From positions 1-55,571 of the forward strand of contig JAPLRU010000063.1 in NCBI GenBank assembly GCA_026399025.1: DNA of 55,571 nt. The letters are read 5' to 3'. Every line of letters begins with the position of its first letter. Position 1 is the stretch's first letter. A program made the translations under genes and the position numbers. Under the pieces are notes generated by a model. That model did not search any database. It was not told the origin of the DNA and worked only from the letters and a program-made list of their open reading frames with translations. Positions 1-8,223 of the stretch are shown here, piece by piece. Source of the DNA: Methylobacter sp. Lineage in GTDB: Bacteria; Pseudomonadota; Gammaproteobacteria; Methylococcales; Methylomonadaceae.

Positions 1-3
1 AAG

Positions 4-157
4 CTCCCTCTCGGCAATTGCTCCTGCATTGCTCTACTTACCTACATCCATGTAGGCATCCTGCTGGAGAGGGTTGGGGTGAGGAGAATAAAAATAAGGA
101 AAAAAGCCTTATTTGATCCCCTCATCCTAACCTTCTCCCGGTGGGAGAAGGGACTGT
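4..157. repeat. Dispersed repeat A (gagaggg stem-loop type) with nested ~60-bp element
   Basis: The outer parts (ctccctctc ... gagagggttggggtgagg) match the repeats at 20108-20204 and 35066-35152. In the simple form at 20108 the two arms are separated only by a short loop. Here a ~60-bp sequence beginning cggcaattgctcctgc fills the loop. A degenerate inverted copy (cctcatcctaaccttctccc) follows to about 157. There is no coding potential. The rest of the stretch up to 259 holds only a fragment of the 'gccggagcgtgggaac' repeat at about 183-200. Confidence 0.75.
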
Positions 158-259
158 CCAGCCTTAACTTAATGGCAGTGACGCCGGAGCGTGGGAACGA
201 TGTCCCTTTCATTTCGGACTCTATAATCAACCTATTCGCGCCATTCGCGTTCGATTTAT

Positions 260-490
260 CTACCTTAGTTTTTTAATACTGACGAATTTATTTTCCGGCG
301 TTAATTCCATTTCAAAATAACCGTTGATGCCTTGCTTGGTTAAAAAAGATTGAACCCTGCCCGCCGGAAAAGCGATTCTTCTGCCGTCGTCGGCAATGAC
401 CGAAACGTTTTTGGCAATACCTTGGTAAACATTAAGGTATTGGTCATAGGACAGGTTTAGCGCAAAGCGGATATGTTGATGTTGAGTCAT
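260..490 (-). CDS. DUF2835 family protein
   Basis: This is a 76-residue soluble protein with no signal peptide or membrane segment. It reads through with a SYDQYLNVYQG motif near the N-terminus, an R-I-x-F-P-A-x-R block in the middle, and a C-terminal NKFVSIKKL strand. That pattern is what I remember for the DUF2835 family of small gammaproteobacterial proteins, which are about 70 residues long. No function is known to me. It is a single gene downstream of htpX on the same strand, separated from it by a repeat-filled gap, so co-transcription is doubtful. Confidence 0.72.
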   Translation of the reverse strand: MTQHQHIRFALNLSYDQYLNVYQGIAKNVSVIADDGRRIAFPAGRVQSFLTKQGINGYFEMELTPENKFVSIKKLR

Positions 491-520
491 GAAATAGGCG
501 TTAACTTAAACGGGATAAAA

Positions 521-651
521 ATTCACCGCAAAGGACACGAAGCAATAAAAACTTCGTGCCCTCGGCAACTGCTCCTGCGTCGCCTAAAGCGCCTACTGTT
601 GGTGCCCTACCTCCTGCATCCTTGCAAGTCGTTCGTGTCTTCGTGGTGAAT
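521..651. repeat. Dispersed repeat B (attcacc..cacgaag palindrome) containing nested element
   Basis: Outer arms are attcaccgcaaaggacacgaag and its near complement cttcgtggtgaat. The same palindromic family occurs at 3418, 14606, 18231 and 43717. In this copy the loop is filled by a ctcggcaactgctcctgcg... sequence (about 558-632). The same nested sequence sits inside repeat A at 11-66 and 35077-35130 and inside rlmL. It is non-coding and fills the gap between htpX and the DUF2835 gene. Confidence 0.75.
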
Positions 652-669
652 AAAAAGCTTTTTAATAAG

Positions 670-1545
670 TTACCGACTATTTTGCAAGGCCGCAATACGC
701 TCTTCCAACGGCGGATGGCTCATAAACAACTTGCTCACACCGCCGCCGTTAATACCGAACGCCGCCAATTGTCCCGGCAGGTCTTCGGCTTCGTGCCCGC
801 GTTGCAAGGCGCGCAGAGCGCCGATCATCTTTTCGCGTCCGGCCAAATGAGCGCCACCGGCATCGGCCTTGAATTCACGGTAACGGGAGAACCACATCAC
901 CAGCATCGAAGCCAAAATGCCCAAAACCACTTGAGCCGCCATTTGGGTAACGTAATAGGCCGGACCGTAACCGCGCTCGGTTTTAAACACAACGCGGTCA
1001 ACCAGATGGCCGATGATGGTGGCGAAAAAATACACAAAAGTATTGACCACGCCTTGCATTAACGCCATCGTCACCATATCGCCGTTGGCGACATGGCTGA
1101 TTTCATGACCGACCACCGCTTCCACTTCATCGGTATTCATGTTGTGCAGCAAACCGGTACTGACCGCCACCAAGGCGCTGTTTTTACTCATGCCGGTAGC
1201 GAAAGCGTTGGCGTCGGGGGTATCGAATATACCGACTTCGGGCATATCGATACCGGCTTGTCGAGCTTGTCTGGACACTGTGTCGATCAACCAGCGCTCG
1301 GTTTGATTTTGGGGCTGATCGATAACATGAACGCCCATCGCTCTTTTTGCCGACCATTTGGACATCGCCAAGGAAATAACCGAACCGGTCATGCCGATGA
1401 CGGCCGACATCACTAACAACCCATTCAGGTTAAGATCGACGCCATGTGCGTCCAAGGCGCTGCCTAAGCCTAAAACATTAAAAATAATACTGACAACAAC
1501 CAATATCGCCGCATTGGTTGCAATAAAAAGAAAAATGCGCATCAT
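670..1545 (-). CDS. htpX: Membrane zinc metalloprotease HtpX (M48B)
   Basis: This is an inner-membrane zinc endopeptidase that degrades misfolded membrane proteins alongside FtsH. It has 291 residues, the usual HtpX length. It begins MMRI followed by a hydrophobic segment (about 4-28), as in the E. coli protein, which supports this start. A second hydrophobic segment lies near 43-62. The zinc motif HEISH is at 147-151, two more hydrophobic segments follow (about 160-180 and 200-215), and a downstream EFKADAGGA block supplies the third zinc ligand. The genes around it do not suggest an operon. Envelope-stress regulation is typical of the family, but I did not identify a specific promoter. Confidence 0.95.
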   Translation of the reverse strand: MMRIFLFIATNAAILVVVSIIFNVLGLGSALDAHGVDLNLNGLLVMSAVIGMTGSVISLAMSKWSAKRAMGVHVIDQPQNQTERWLIDTVSRQARQAGIDMPEVGIFDTPDANAFATGMSKNSALVAVSTGLLHNMNTDEVEAVVGHEISHVANGDMVTMALMQGVVNTFVYFFATIIGHLVDRVVFKTERGYGPAYYVTQMAAQVVLGILASMLVMWFSRYREFKADAGGAHLAGREKMIGALRALQRGHEAEDLPGQLAAFGINGGGVSKLFMSHPPLEERIAALQNSR

Positions 1546-1659
1546 ATGTTTGAGCCTTTAAGTAAGTTAAGGTTTGATCGATATGGGGCTTGAATAACAC
1601 ATTCCAACCCTTACTAGAGCACTAATATAACTTAAAGTTTACTAACGGAGGGTATTCTT

Positions 1660-2778
1660 ATGCATATTGTCAAAGTAATCGTATTTGCCTTATTTATCGT
1701 TAATCCTGGTTTATGCTTTGCCTTACAAAAAAGCTATCGGGATGTTTTAAACCAACTGCATGTGCCCGCAGGCTTTACTGTATCTATTTTTGCCGACAAC
1801 CTGCCCGATGCCCGCAGTCTGGCCTTGGGCGATAACGGCGTCGTGTTCGTCGGCAGCGGGTCAGGAGACGCGGTTTATGCGGTACAGGATAGCGATAGCG
1901 ACGGCGTCGCGGATAAGCGTTATGTCATCGCCAGCCATTTATATGGGCCTAACGGCGTTGTTTATAAGGATGGTTCGCTTTACGTGGCGGAAATTAATCG
2001 CATTATTCGCTTCGACCGGATCATGCAACAGTTAGCCGCGCCGCCTAAACCCGTTGTCGTTTACGATCAACTTCCGTCGGAGCAACATCACGGCTGGAAA
2101 TACCTGCGCATCGGCCCCGATAATAAATTGTACACAGCCGTCGGCGCGCCTTGTAATGTGTGCGAACCCGAAAAAGCTATTTACAGCTCGCTGGTCCGAT
2201 TAAATGCCGACGGCAGCGGCTTTGAGACGCTTGCCAGGGGCATCAGGAGTTCGGTCGGCTTTGACTGGCAACCCGAAACCAATGCCTTATTTTTTACCGA
2301 CAACGGCCGCGATGAGCTGGGCGATGACCTGCCGCCCGACGAGCTTAACCAATGGACCGCTATCGGTGAACATTTCGGTTTTCCTTATTGCCACGGCGGC
2401 GATATTGCCGATCCCGAGTTTGGCGCGGCTAAGGAATGCGCGCAATTCACCGCGCCGGTGTGGAAAATTAAAGCCCATATGGCACCGTTAGGCCTGCGCT
2501 TTTATCGAGGCAAGCAATTTCCGCGTGAATACCAGAATCAATTATTTGTAGCCGAACACGGTTCATGGAACCGGTCCGTGCCGCAGGGTTATCGTGTTGC
2601 TTTGATCACATTCAGTCAGGGCAAGCCGGTCACAGAACAGGTTTTTATCGACGGTTGGTTAACTAAAAGCGGCGGCGTGATTGGGCGGCCTGTCGATGTT
2701 CTGGAAATGCCAGGCGGCGGCTTGCTGATTAGCGACGATAAGCTCGGTGTCATTTATAAGGTTGAATATCATGGATAA
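1660..2778 (+). CDS. Secreted PQQ-type sugar/sorbosone dehydrogenase-like beta-propeller
   Basis: This is a 372-residue protein with an N-terminal signal peptide (hydrophobic about 5-20, cleavage near GLCFA). A strong ggaggg ribosome site lies about 7 bases before the ATG. The body has repeating beta-propeller strands with motifs such as VPAGFTVSIFA, GPNGVVYKDGSLYVAE, SSVGFDWQPETN, FTDNGRDELGDD and VAEHGSWNRS. These are characteristic of the sorbosone dehydrogenase/PQQ-dependent sugar dehydrogenase superfamily. It probably oxidises a periplasmic sugar or aldehyde, but the substrate cannot be told from sequence and members may be non-catalytic. The next gene (nudF) starts inside its last codons, so the two are translationally coupled. 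Confidence 0.82.
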   Translation: MHIVKVIVFALFIVNPGLCFALQKSYRDVLNQLHVPAGFTVSIFADNLPDARSLALGDNGVVFVGSGSGDAVYAVQDSDSDGVADKRYVIASHLYGPNGVVYKDGSLYVAEINRIIRFDRIMQQLAAPPKPVVVYDQLPSEQHHGWKYLRIGPDNKLYTAVGAPCNVCEPEKAIYSSLVRLNADGSGFETLARGIRSSVGFDWQPETNALFFTDNGRDELGDDLPPDELNQWTAIGEHFGFPYCHGGDIADPEFGAAKECAQFTAPVWKIKAHMAPLGLRFYRGKQFPREYQNQLFVAEHGSWNRSVPQGYRVALITFSQGKPVTEQVFIDGWLTKSGGVIGRPVDVLEMPGGGLLISDDKLGVIYKVEYHG

Positions 2779-3397
2779 GCAGTTTGAAATTCTAAGCAAG
2801 GAAATCGTTTATCAGGGCTTTTTTCGCGTGGAAGAATACCGTCTTAAACATACCCTGTTTGGCGGCGGCTGGAGCACTGAAATAGTCCGCGAGTTATTCA
2901 TGCGCGGCAGCTGTGTTGCGGTTTTGTTATACGATCCCGATGCCGATAAGGTGGTTCTGATCGAGCAATTCAGGGCAGGCGCACTCTTAAACCCGGATAA
3001 AGCCTGGGTGGTGGAAATTGTTGCCGGAGCCATTGAAGAAGGCGAAACGGCCGAACAAGTCGCTTATCGGGAATCAATGGAAGAAGCGGGCTGCGAAATT
3101 CAGCAATTGATGGTCATTAATGAGTTTTACACCACGCCGGGCGGTTCGTCCGAATGGATTACTTTGTTTTGCGGCAAAGTGGATAGCTCACAAGTGGGCG
3201 GTATTCACGGCTTGGAGCATGAAGGCGAGGATATATGGGTACGCGCCGTCGATTTCGACGAAGTGTATCTTATGCTGGAAACTGGCGAGATAGAATCGGC
3301 CATTCCGATTATCGCCATTCAATGGCTGGCGTTGAACAAGCAAAAACTTAAACAAAAATGGGGCGTTAAAACAACCGGGGAGCTACCCATCACCTAA
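2771..3397 (+). CDS. nudF: ADP-ribose pyrophosphatase NudF
   Basis: This Nudix hydrolase cleaves ADP-ribose to AMP and ribose-5-phosphate. It has 208 residues from the ATG at 2771, which overlaps the previous gene by 8 bases. An in-frame upstream start at 2747 would add eight residues inside that gene and is less likely. The Nudix box runs from about 86 to 108: GAIEEGE, then an RESMEEAG core with the metal-binding glutamates. The FRAGALL segment before it and the YTTPGGSSE segment after it are typical of the ADP-ribose subgroup. Length agrees with the E. coli enzyme (209). The protein is cytosolic. Confidence 0.92.
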   Translation: MDKQFEILSKEIVYQGFFRVEEYRLKHTLFGGGWSTEIVRELFMRGSCVAVLLYDPDADKVVLIEQFRAGALLNPDKAWVVEIVAGAIEEGETAEQVAYRESMEEAGCEIQQLMVINEFYTTPGGSSEWITLFCGKVDSSQVGGIHGLEHEGEDIWVRAVDFDEVYLMLETGEIESAIPIIAIQWLALNKQKLKQKWGVKTTGELPIT

Positions 3398-3417
3398 AGA
3401 ATTTATAAAAGTTAGTG

Positions 3418-3457
3418 AATTCACCACGAAGGCACGAAGGCACGAAGGACACGAAGT
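3418..3457. repeat. Partial copy of dispersed repeat B
   Basis: This is a half-copy of the attcaccacgaaggcacgaag palindrome, with the unit ggcacgaa duplicated in tandem. The returning arm is missing. Confidence 0.6.
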
Positions 3458-3553
3458 TTTTAATGCATTTGAAAGAAGCTTACTTAGCGCGTTAAATTAA
3501 TGGGTAGTCTACTGGGCTAAGAACAATTTGCCAACGATGATTAGCGTTTTATA

Positions 3554-3652
3554 GTTCCCACGCTCCGGCGTGGGAATTCAGTCCGCAACGCTCCAGCGTT
3601 GCGGGACGCTGGAGCGTCTACCACGGCATTCCCACGCCGGAGCGTGGGAACG
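3554..3652. repeat. Dispersed repeat C: array of three hairpins (gttcccacgctccggcgtgggaa)
   Basis: There are three successive perfect or near-perfect hairpins: ttcccacgctccggcgtgggaa (3555-3576), gcaacgctccagcgttgc (3585-3602) and a mirror of the first at 3627-3651. The outer two are inverted copies of each other. Fragments of the same family occur near 183, 15805 and 37909. With the half-copy of repeat B this fills the gap between nudF and the toxin remnant (3398-3704), and I see nothing else in that gap. Confidence 0.8.
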
Positions 3653-3704
3653 ATTTCGTTTATGGTATTTTATTTCTTGTTAGGTTCTTAACACATAGAC
3701 GTGA

Positions 3705-3926
3705 AACAAAAAGAACCCGGCTATCGGCGAAGCAAAGAAAGGCGATTTATCAGGTTTTTTCGTTCACAAATTCAATCGGCAAGAATATTTGATTGCCTAC
3801 CTGCCACCGAAGGAGGATCGGATGAGCAATGCCGCACTGATCGAGTTTTTAGCGATTGATTTCTACAAGATCGGTTCACACGAAAATTTTTACGATGAAC
3901 TGAAGCGTTATATAAGTGAGGAATAA
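3705..3926 (+). pseudogene. 5'-truncated RelE/ParE-type toxin remnant
   Basis: An open frame without a plausible N-terminal half runs from 3705 to the stop at 3924-3926. It reads GDLSGFFVHKFNRQEYL, then IAYLPP, then FYKIGSHENFYDELKRYI. This looks like the C-terminal half of a RelE/ParE-superfamily toxin (the strand with a basic HKF/R segment, then the typical G-x-H-E-N-F-Y-x-x-L-K ending). The start and first half are missing. The break falls just after the repeat C array, which suggests loss through a repeat-associated deletion. An internal ATG at 3822 with a strong aggagg site could still make a 34-residue peptide. The HTH gene begins 2 bases after the stop. Confidence 0.68.
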
Positions 3927-3928
3927 CC

Positions 3929-4264
3929 ATGAACAGCACCGTTACAGCCGAAGAACTTTTTGCTGCTGTGCGAAATATGCCATCAACAGAGCGAGCGCGT
4001 TTTTTCTCTATGTTGGGTGCCAATGCATTTCAAAAAGAAGATTACTCTCACGAACAAGTGTTTGGCGATCTTGAAAATGATGAATTTACCGCCGATGAAG
4101 CCGCCGAGTACCTTGAAGTGTCCCTACCGACTTTCCGGCGCTATGTTCAGAGTAAGAAGATCAATCCCAGTAGCACTGTAGGTCGCAATCAATTTTTCGC
4201 AACTAAAGTGCTAAAGTCGTTTAAGCGTTCCTTGCGTGATGTGAAGGGACAGTCGGCAGGTTAA
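3929..4264 (+). CDS. Excisionase-type HTH protein, probable antitoxin
   Basis: This is a 111-residue cytosolic protein. The N-terminal half is helical (SLP-free, acidic). The C-terminal half carries a MerR/excisionase-like winged HTH: FTADEAAEYLEVSLPTFRRYV at about 52-72, then a GRNQFF wing. It follows the toxin remnant after 2 bases, the layout of toxin-first type II modules, so I infer it is the orphaned antitoxin and DNA-binding autoregulator. It could also be an unrelated HTH regulator. The frame is intact while the partner is not. Confidence 0.66.
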   Translation: MNSTVTAEELFAAVRNMPSTERARFFSMLGANAFQKEDYSHEQVFGDLENDEFTADEAAEYLEVSLPTFRRYVQSKKINPSSTVGRNQFFATKVLKSFKRSLRDVKGQSAG

Positions 4265-4532
4265 AACGGGTTCAATTTATCATCTTGTTCATTAGCTTCA
4301 ATTTGCTGTAGCAGAGAGGGTATCTGTTGCCAATCATCGGAAACTTGTTTCCAGTCTACTGTTCTGTTATCAGAAACAGCCCTACATTTTTGCTCTAAGG
4401 GCAACGACAGTGGAAATGTTGGGCATAATTGGTATGTCGAGCCTCCCGGACTAGCGTAAAGCTTGTGGCGATAATTTATATTTAAGAAAAGAGTTTTTGC
4501 TATCATTGCCCGGTCATAACCCGGAGCATGAT

Positions 4533-7442
4533 ATGGAACCCAGCCGCAACGCCGAACAAACATTGTTCGATCTACTAAACGCTATTACCGACCTCGTCAG
4601 CAAATATTTTACGGCGCATCCTGGCGTATACGACACCGTAGTTGGTGGATTTGCGTTTGTGTTTCTTTATGCCGTTTTTTTAATTATACAAAGACAAGCC
4701 GCTAATCGTTTTTGGCGAGCTGTTGGCTGGCTTGGCAGTGTCCAAGGGTTTTCCAGATTGGCTTGGTGGGCCTACCGGAGCAATTTAATAAGCGAGTACG
4801 GCAAACTGGTTAACATCTATCTGGGTATAGAAGAAAAACTAAGCCTGAGCCAAGTATTCGTGCCTCTGACCTTGCGTATTTCCGGTTCCGCCAATCTTGG
4901 CGAGAACCGCACTACCGAACAAATTCTTACCGACGATAAACAAAAGCGGCTGGTATTGTTGGGCGCGCCGGGTTCGGGAAAAAGCACCTTGCTTAAAGCA
5001 TTGGCGGCGGGCATTAGCCGTCGGGAATGGCCGCAGTTTGGGGATTTGGAGCCGGTGTTGGCATCCTTACGTGAATACGCCCATGCGGTGGAAAAGAAAA
5101 GCCTGCTGGATTGGCTGACCGAGGATGAATTGCCTCGCTTCGGTCTGCGCAATTCCAAGCCTTTGCTTAAATCCATGCTCGCCAAGGGGCGGATATTGTT
5201 GCTACTGGATGGTTTGGACGAAGTGGCTAACGATAAGCTGGAGGCGGTTAACCGCGCCATTGCCATTTTTATCGACGACTTGGATGCACAGAAAACTTGT
5301 CGCGTATTGTTGACTTGCCGTGAACAAAATTACGACGACCTGCCTGACCGCCACCACTACACCCGAGACGGCTTTGCCGAATACCGGGTGGCGGAGCTAC
5401 GTGACTCGGAAATCCGTGAAATCGTCCGTCGTCGTCAGAACAGTTTTACCGAAAAACAAAAATCCATGGCGAACTATCTGGAACAAGTATTCCGTCATGC
5501 CGATATTCTGCAATTGCATCGCAACCCGCTATTACTAACCCTGTCTATGGGGCTTTATCTGCACCGAATCGGCGAAGAAGTGCCGCATAATTTAGCCGAG
5601 TTTTATGAACAGGCCATTGATAATCTACTGTACCGGCATGACTTCCGCGAAACCAAAGATCACCCCATTAATCGTTATAAAGCGAAAGACAAATTTCGCC
5701 TGTTGCGCCATTTCGCCTTACTCAACCTGATTGAAGCCACCGCCGAAAATCGCGATTTTGAGACGTTCAGCTTTCAAGCGGTAACAGAAGCCGCAAAGCA
5801 ACTGGCGGAGCAAGGCATAGTGGAGTTTAAGCCTGACGAGGCTCACGCAGTGGTGAAGGAAATCCACATGCAGGCAGGTTTGCTTAACGTCTTGCAGGAT
5901 GGAGGGTGTTTCTTGTTTGCTCATCGCTCTCTGAACGAATATTGCGCTGCCGCTGCGTTAAATTGGCGTAATCAAGCGGAGTTCGAGCGAATTTTCGAGC
6001 AGTTGAATAATACACGCTGGCGGCAGGTGATTTTCTTCTACTGCGCTATTGACGACGATAACGACAATGCCGTGCGTCTGGTCGAAGCAATCAAACAACG
6101 AGCGGCTCAAGAGAGCGATTTGCACTTGTTGGCTCGGGCTGGTCATTGCGCCGCAGCGATGGTGCAACCGCGACCGCAACTGCGCTTGGAGTTGTTGGAT
6201 GCATTGACAGAAGCCTTGTTAGCGGCAGATTTGGCGATGCGCGGGGTTTTGCTGAAAAGTTTGTTGGCTTTAGGTAATAGTCGTGATGAGGCAATACGTC
6301 AGCGGCTGGATTACTCTATGCGCCGTTTTGTCGAATCAGGCAATATTGATGAGTTAATAACAGAGATCGGGCGGTTAGAGTCTGATGTGGCGCTGCAATT
6401 TTTGGGCTATCTTGCTGATAGCGAAGAATTGTCACGCAAGCGAACGGCTTTGTGGGGCTTACGGCAATTTGAGAGTCAAGACAATATTCCGCTGTTGTGG
6501 AGATTGTTGCTGGTTTTTCGGGACTTAAACGATGCCGAATCAATGTCTTACGCCATAGATCAATTATTGTGTTTAATGGCTGAACCCGGTGCGGTGGAAC
6601 GGTTAAACGATTGCGAATCTAAGTTTCACACTTCAGATGAGGTCGCGTATCAACAGCTTTCTGATGCCTATCCGTTTCATCATGCAAGCTGGCCCATTAC
6701 TACCTTTGCTTGGCTTATGGCTTGGGCAGTTGAAGCTAAATGCTCTGCGGATCATTTGGTCACGATGGGTTCTTGGTGGCAGTTTCTTAATCTCATACTG
6801 AGCAATAAGACCGCCGAAGAGCTACAAGAATGGAAGCGAGTGCCACAAGATAGAAAAAAATGGAATCCAAAGATCAAGACTTTAATTATTGGTAAGTTGC
6901 TAATTTGGTTGCCATTGATAATAGGATATTTAGTGTTTCTGGGAATTGTTTTTTCAGAAGGAGATGGAGTAAAAACATTGATGTTAGTCTGTTTAGTTGC
7001 AGCACTTCTATGTGGAATGTTTTCTAACTTTATCTGGTCGATATCGAAGGAAATCATGTTAGATTCTGGAATGATGGGGGCGCTGGAAGCATATCCTGCT
7101 TTTATACGTAGCGAGCTAAATCCACAATTAATCTTTGATGTTGAAAAATCGATGACCCTAACTAGGCTTCTGCTTCGTGCGTTAAAATTAAGTTTTTTTG
7201 CATGGCCGTTTTGTATTTTCAGCCTCGGATTTCTTTTTCTTATTGATGTGAATTTCTTATGGTCAACTTGGGAGAGGATCGTTGCTTGGCTTACGTTTAG
7301 TTTTTCCTTGATGTTTCTCCCTGCCCTTAATTGGTTCGATTCAGGTCGGGTGATCTACCCTTTAGGAAAACCAAACCGTTATCTGGATTTATACCAAATC
7401 CCCGGCGTCGAGCGCTGGCTACCGCCGGAGGAAAAAGAATGA
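4533..7442 (+). CDS. Membrane-anchored NACHT-domain NTPase (NLR-like)
   Basis: This protein has 969 residues from the ATG at 4533, which has a ggag site about 8 bases before it. A TTG at 4497 would add 12 residues. One hydrophobic segment lies at about 35-53. The NTPase core follows: Walker A GAPGSGKST (144-152) and Walker B LLLLDGLDE (222-230), with the DGLDEV signature of NACHT/STAND ATPases, then a winged-helix/HEAT-like helical region to about 760. The C-terminus has four further hydrophobic segments (about 790-960). Bacterial NACHT proteins of this class are known phage-defence sensors, and the toxin-antitoxin genes on both sides fit a defence patch. Sensing and effector mode are unknown; the membrane segments suggest a membrane-acting effector. 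Confidence 0.85.
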   Translation: MEPSRNAEQTLFDLLNAITDLVSKYFTAHPGVYDTVVGGFAFVFLYAVFLIIQRQAANRFWRAVGWLGSVQGFSRLAWWAYRSNLISEYGKLVNIYLGIEEKLSLSQVFVPLTLRISGSANLGENRTTEQILTDDKQKRLVLLGAPGSGKSTLLKALAAGISRREWPQFGDLEPVLASLREYAHAVEKKSLLDWLTEDELPRFGLRNSKPLLKSMLAKGRILLLLDGLDEVANDKLEAVNRAIAIFIDDLDAQKTCRVLLTCREQNYDDLPDRHHYTRDGFAEYRVAELRDSEIREIVRRRQNSFTEKQKSMANYLEQVFRHADILQLHRNPLLLTLSMGLYLHRIGEEVPHNLAEFYEQAIDNLLYRHDFRETKDHPINRYKAKDKFRLLRHFALLNLIEATAENRDFETFSFQAVTEAAKQLAEQGIVEFKPDEAHAVVKEIHMQAGLLNVLQDGGCFLFAHRSLNEYCAAAALNWRNQAEFERIFEQLNNTRWRQVIFFYCAIDDDNDNAVRLVEAIKQRAAQESDLHLLARAGHCAAAMVQPRPQLRLELLDALTEALLAADLAMRGVLLKSLLALGNSRDEAIRQRLDYSMRRFVESGNIDELITEIGRLESDVALQFLGYLADSEELSRKRTALWGLRQFESQDNIPLLWRLLLVFRDLNDAESMSYAIDQLLCLMAEPGAVERLNDCESKFHTSDEVAYQQLSDAYPFHHASWPITTFAWLMAWAVEAKCSADHLVTMGSWWQFLNLILSNKTAEELQEWKRVPQDRKKWNPKIKTLIIGKLLIWLPLIIGYLVFLGIVFSEGDGVKTLMLVCLVAALLCGMFSNFIWSISKEIMLDSGMMGALEAYPAFIRSELNPQLIFDVEKSMTLTRLLLRALKLSFFAWPFCIFSLGFLFLIDVNFLWSTWERIVAWLTFSFSLMFLPALNWFDSGRVIYPLGKPNRYLDLYQIPGVERWLPPEEKE

Positions 7443-7480
7443 TACACAACGATAAAACATACGTAAGCCGCGTATAATTA

Positions 7481-7819
7481 ATGCAAGCCCTATTCGTCGA
7501 ACTCCCAGCTTTCTCCCGTTACCGTCAGGATTACCTGGACGACGAAGCATTCCGCGCGTTGCAATCCGCACTATTGGCAAACCCGAAACTGGGCGATGTC
7601 ATTGAAGGGACAGGCGGCCTGCGTAAAATCCGACAAGCCGATCAGCGGCGCGGTAAAGGCAAGCGCGGCGGTTTACGGCTTATCTATTTCTGGTGGGAAA
7701 CGGGTAGGCAATTCTGGTTATTTACTCTGTACGATAAAAACGAATTTGACGATCTGTCGCCTACAGAACGCAAAACGTTAAAAGAGATGTTGAAACGGGA
7801 ATTGGAGGTAAGACGATGA
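7481..7819 (+). CDS. RelE/HigB-like toxin
   Basis: This is a 112-residue basic protein of the RelE/ParE superfamily, which are usually ribosome-dependent mRNA interferases. Supporting features are the GTGGLRKIR block, the KGKRGGLRLIYFW central strand and a terminal LYDKNEFDDLSPTERKTLKEM helix, all typical of the HigB-2/RelE subgroup paired with NadS-type antitoxins. The toxin precedes the antitoxin and overlaps it by four bases (ATGA), giving coupled translation. It is intact, unlike the other toxin remnants in this window. Confidence 0.85.
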   Translation: MQALFVELPAFSRYRQDYLDDEAFRALQSALLANPKLGDVIEGTGGLRKIRQADQRRGKGKRGGLRLIYFWWETGRQFWLFTLYDKNEFDDLSPTERKTLKEMLKRELEVRR

Positions 7820-8127
7820 AACGAAATCTATTCGATGAGCTTAGTGAAGGTTTCGACGCTTTGATGCAACAGCGCCAAGGCAAACTCACGCTGAGAACGC
7901 ACGAAGTTGAGGTAAAGCCTGTGCCGGAATTAGGGGCAGCCGAACTGGTGGCGTTACGGGAGCGGCTGCATCTGTCGCGGGCGGTGTTCGCCCGCTATCT
8001 GCGAACCAATCCGCGCACTTTGGAGAATTGGGAGCAAGGCCGCGCCAAGCCCAATGCTCAAGCGGCATTGCTGATTAGTCTGGTTGCGCGTTATCCCGAT
8101 ACGCTTGAGCGCTTGGGGCGGATTTAA
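7816..8127 (+). CDS. NadS/HigA-like HTH antitoxin
   Basis: This 103-residue protein has an Xre-type HTH in its second half: ELVALRERLHLSRAVFARYL, then RTLENWEQGRAKPN (about 41-76). The LENWEQGR pattern is typical of NadS/HigA-2 antitoxins. The N-terminal part probably wraps the toxin. It overlaps the toxin gene by four bases and should autoregulate the operon. A short gene-free gap to msrP follows. Confidence 0.85.
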   Translation: MKRNLFDELSEGFDALMQQRQGKLTLRTHEVEVKPVPELGAAELVALRERLHLSRAVFARYLRTNPRTLENWEQGRAKPNAQAALLISLVARYPDTLERLGRI

Positions 8128-8223
8128 CGGCCCCGTAACCGTCTGAACTAGTGTTAATCGGGAATCGGTTTAAGGTATGATTCAAACTCCATAGTGTAAA
8201 CGCCCGAAACCAAGGAGCTGAGC

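Noticed and set aside
3420-3457. Tandem ggcacgaa units as a possible CRISPR-like array
   Set aside because: Units are about 8 bases, there are no spacers of constant length and no cas genes; it belongs to repeat family B.
4261-4563. 100-codon minus-strand ORF between the HTH gene and the NACHT gene
   Set aside because: It overlaps the NACHT start region and has no recognised domain or ribosome site. The C-terminal part looks somewhat protein-like, so a decayed gene cannot be excluded, but I cannot support it.
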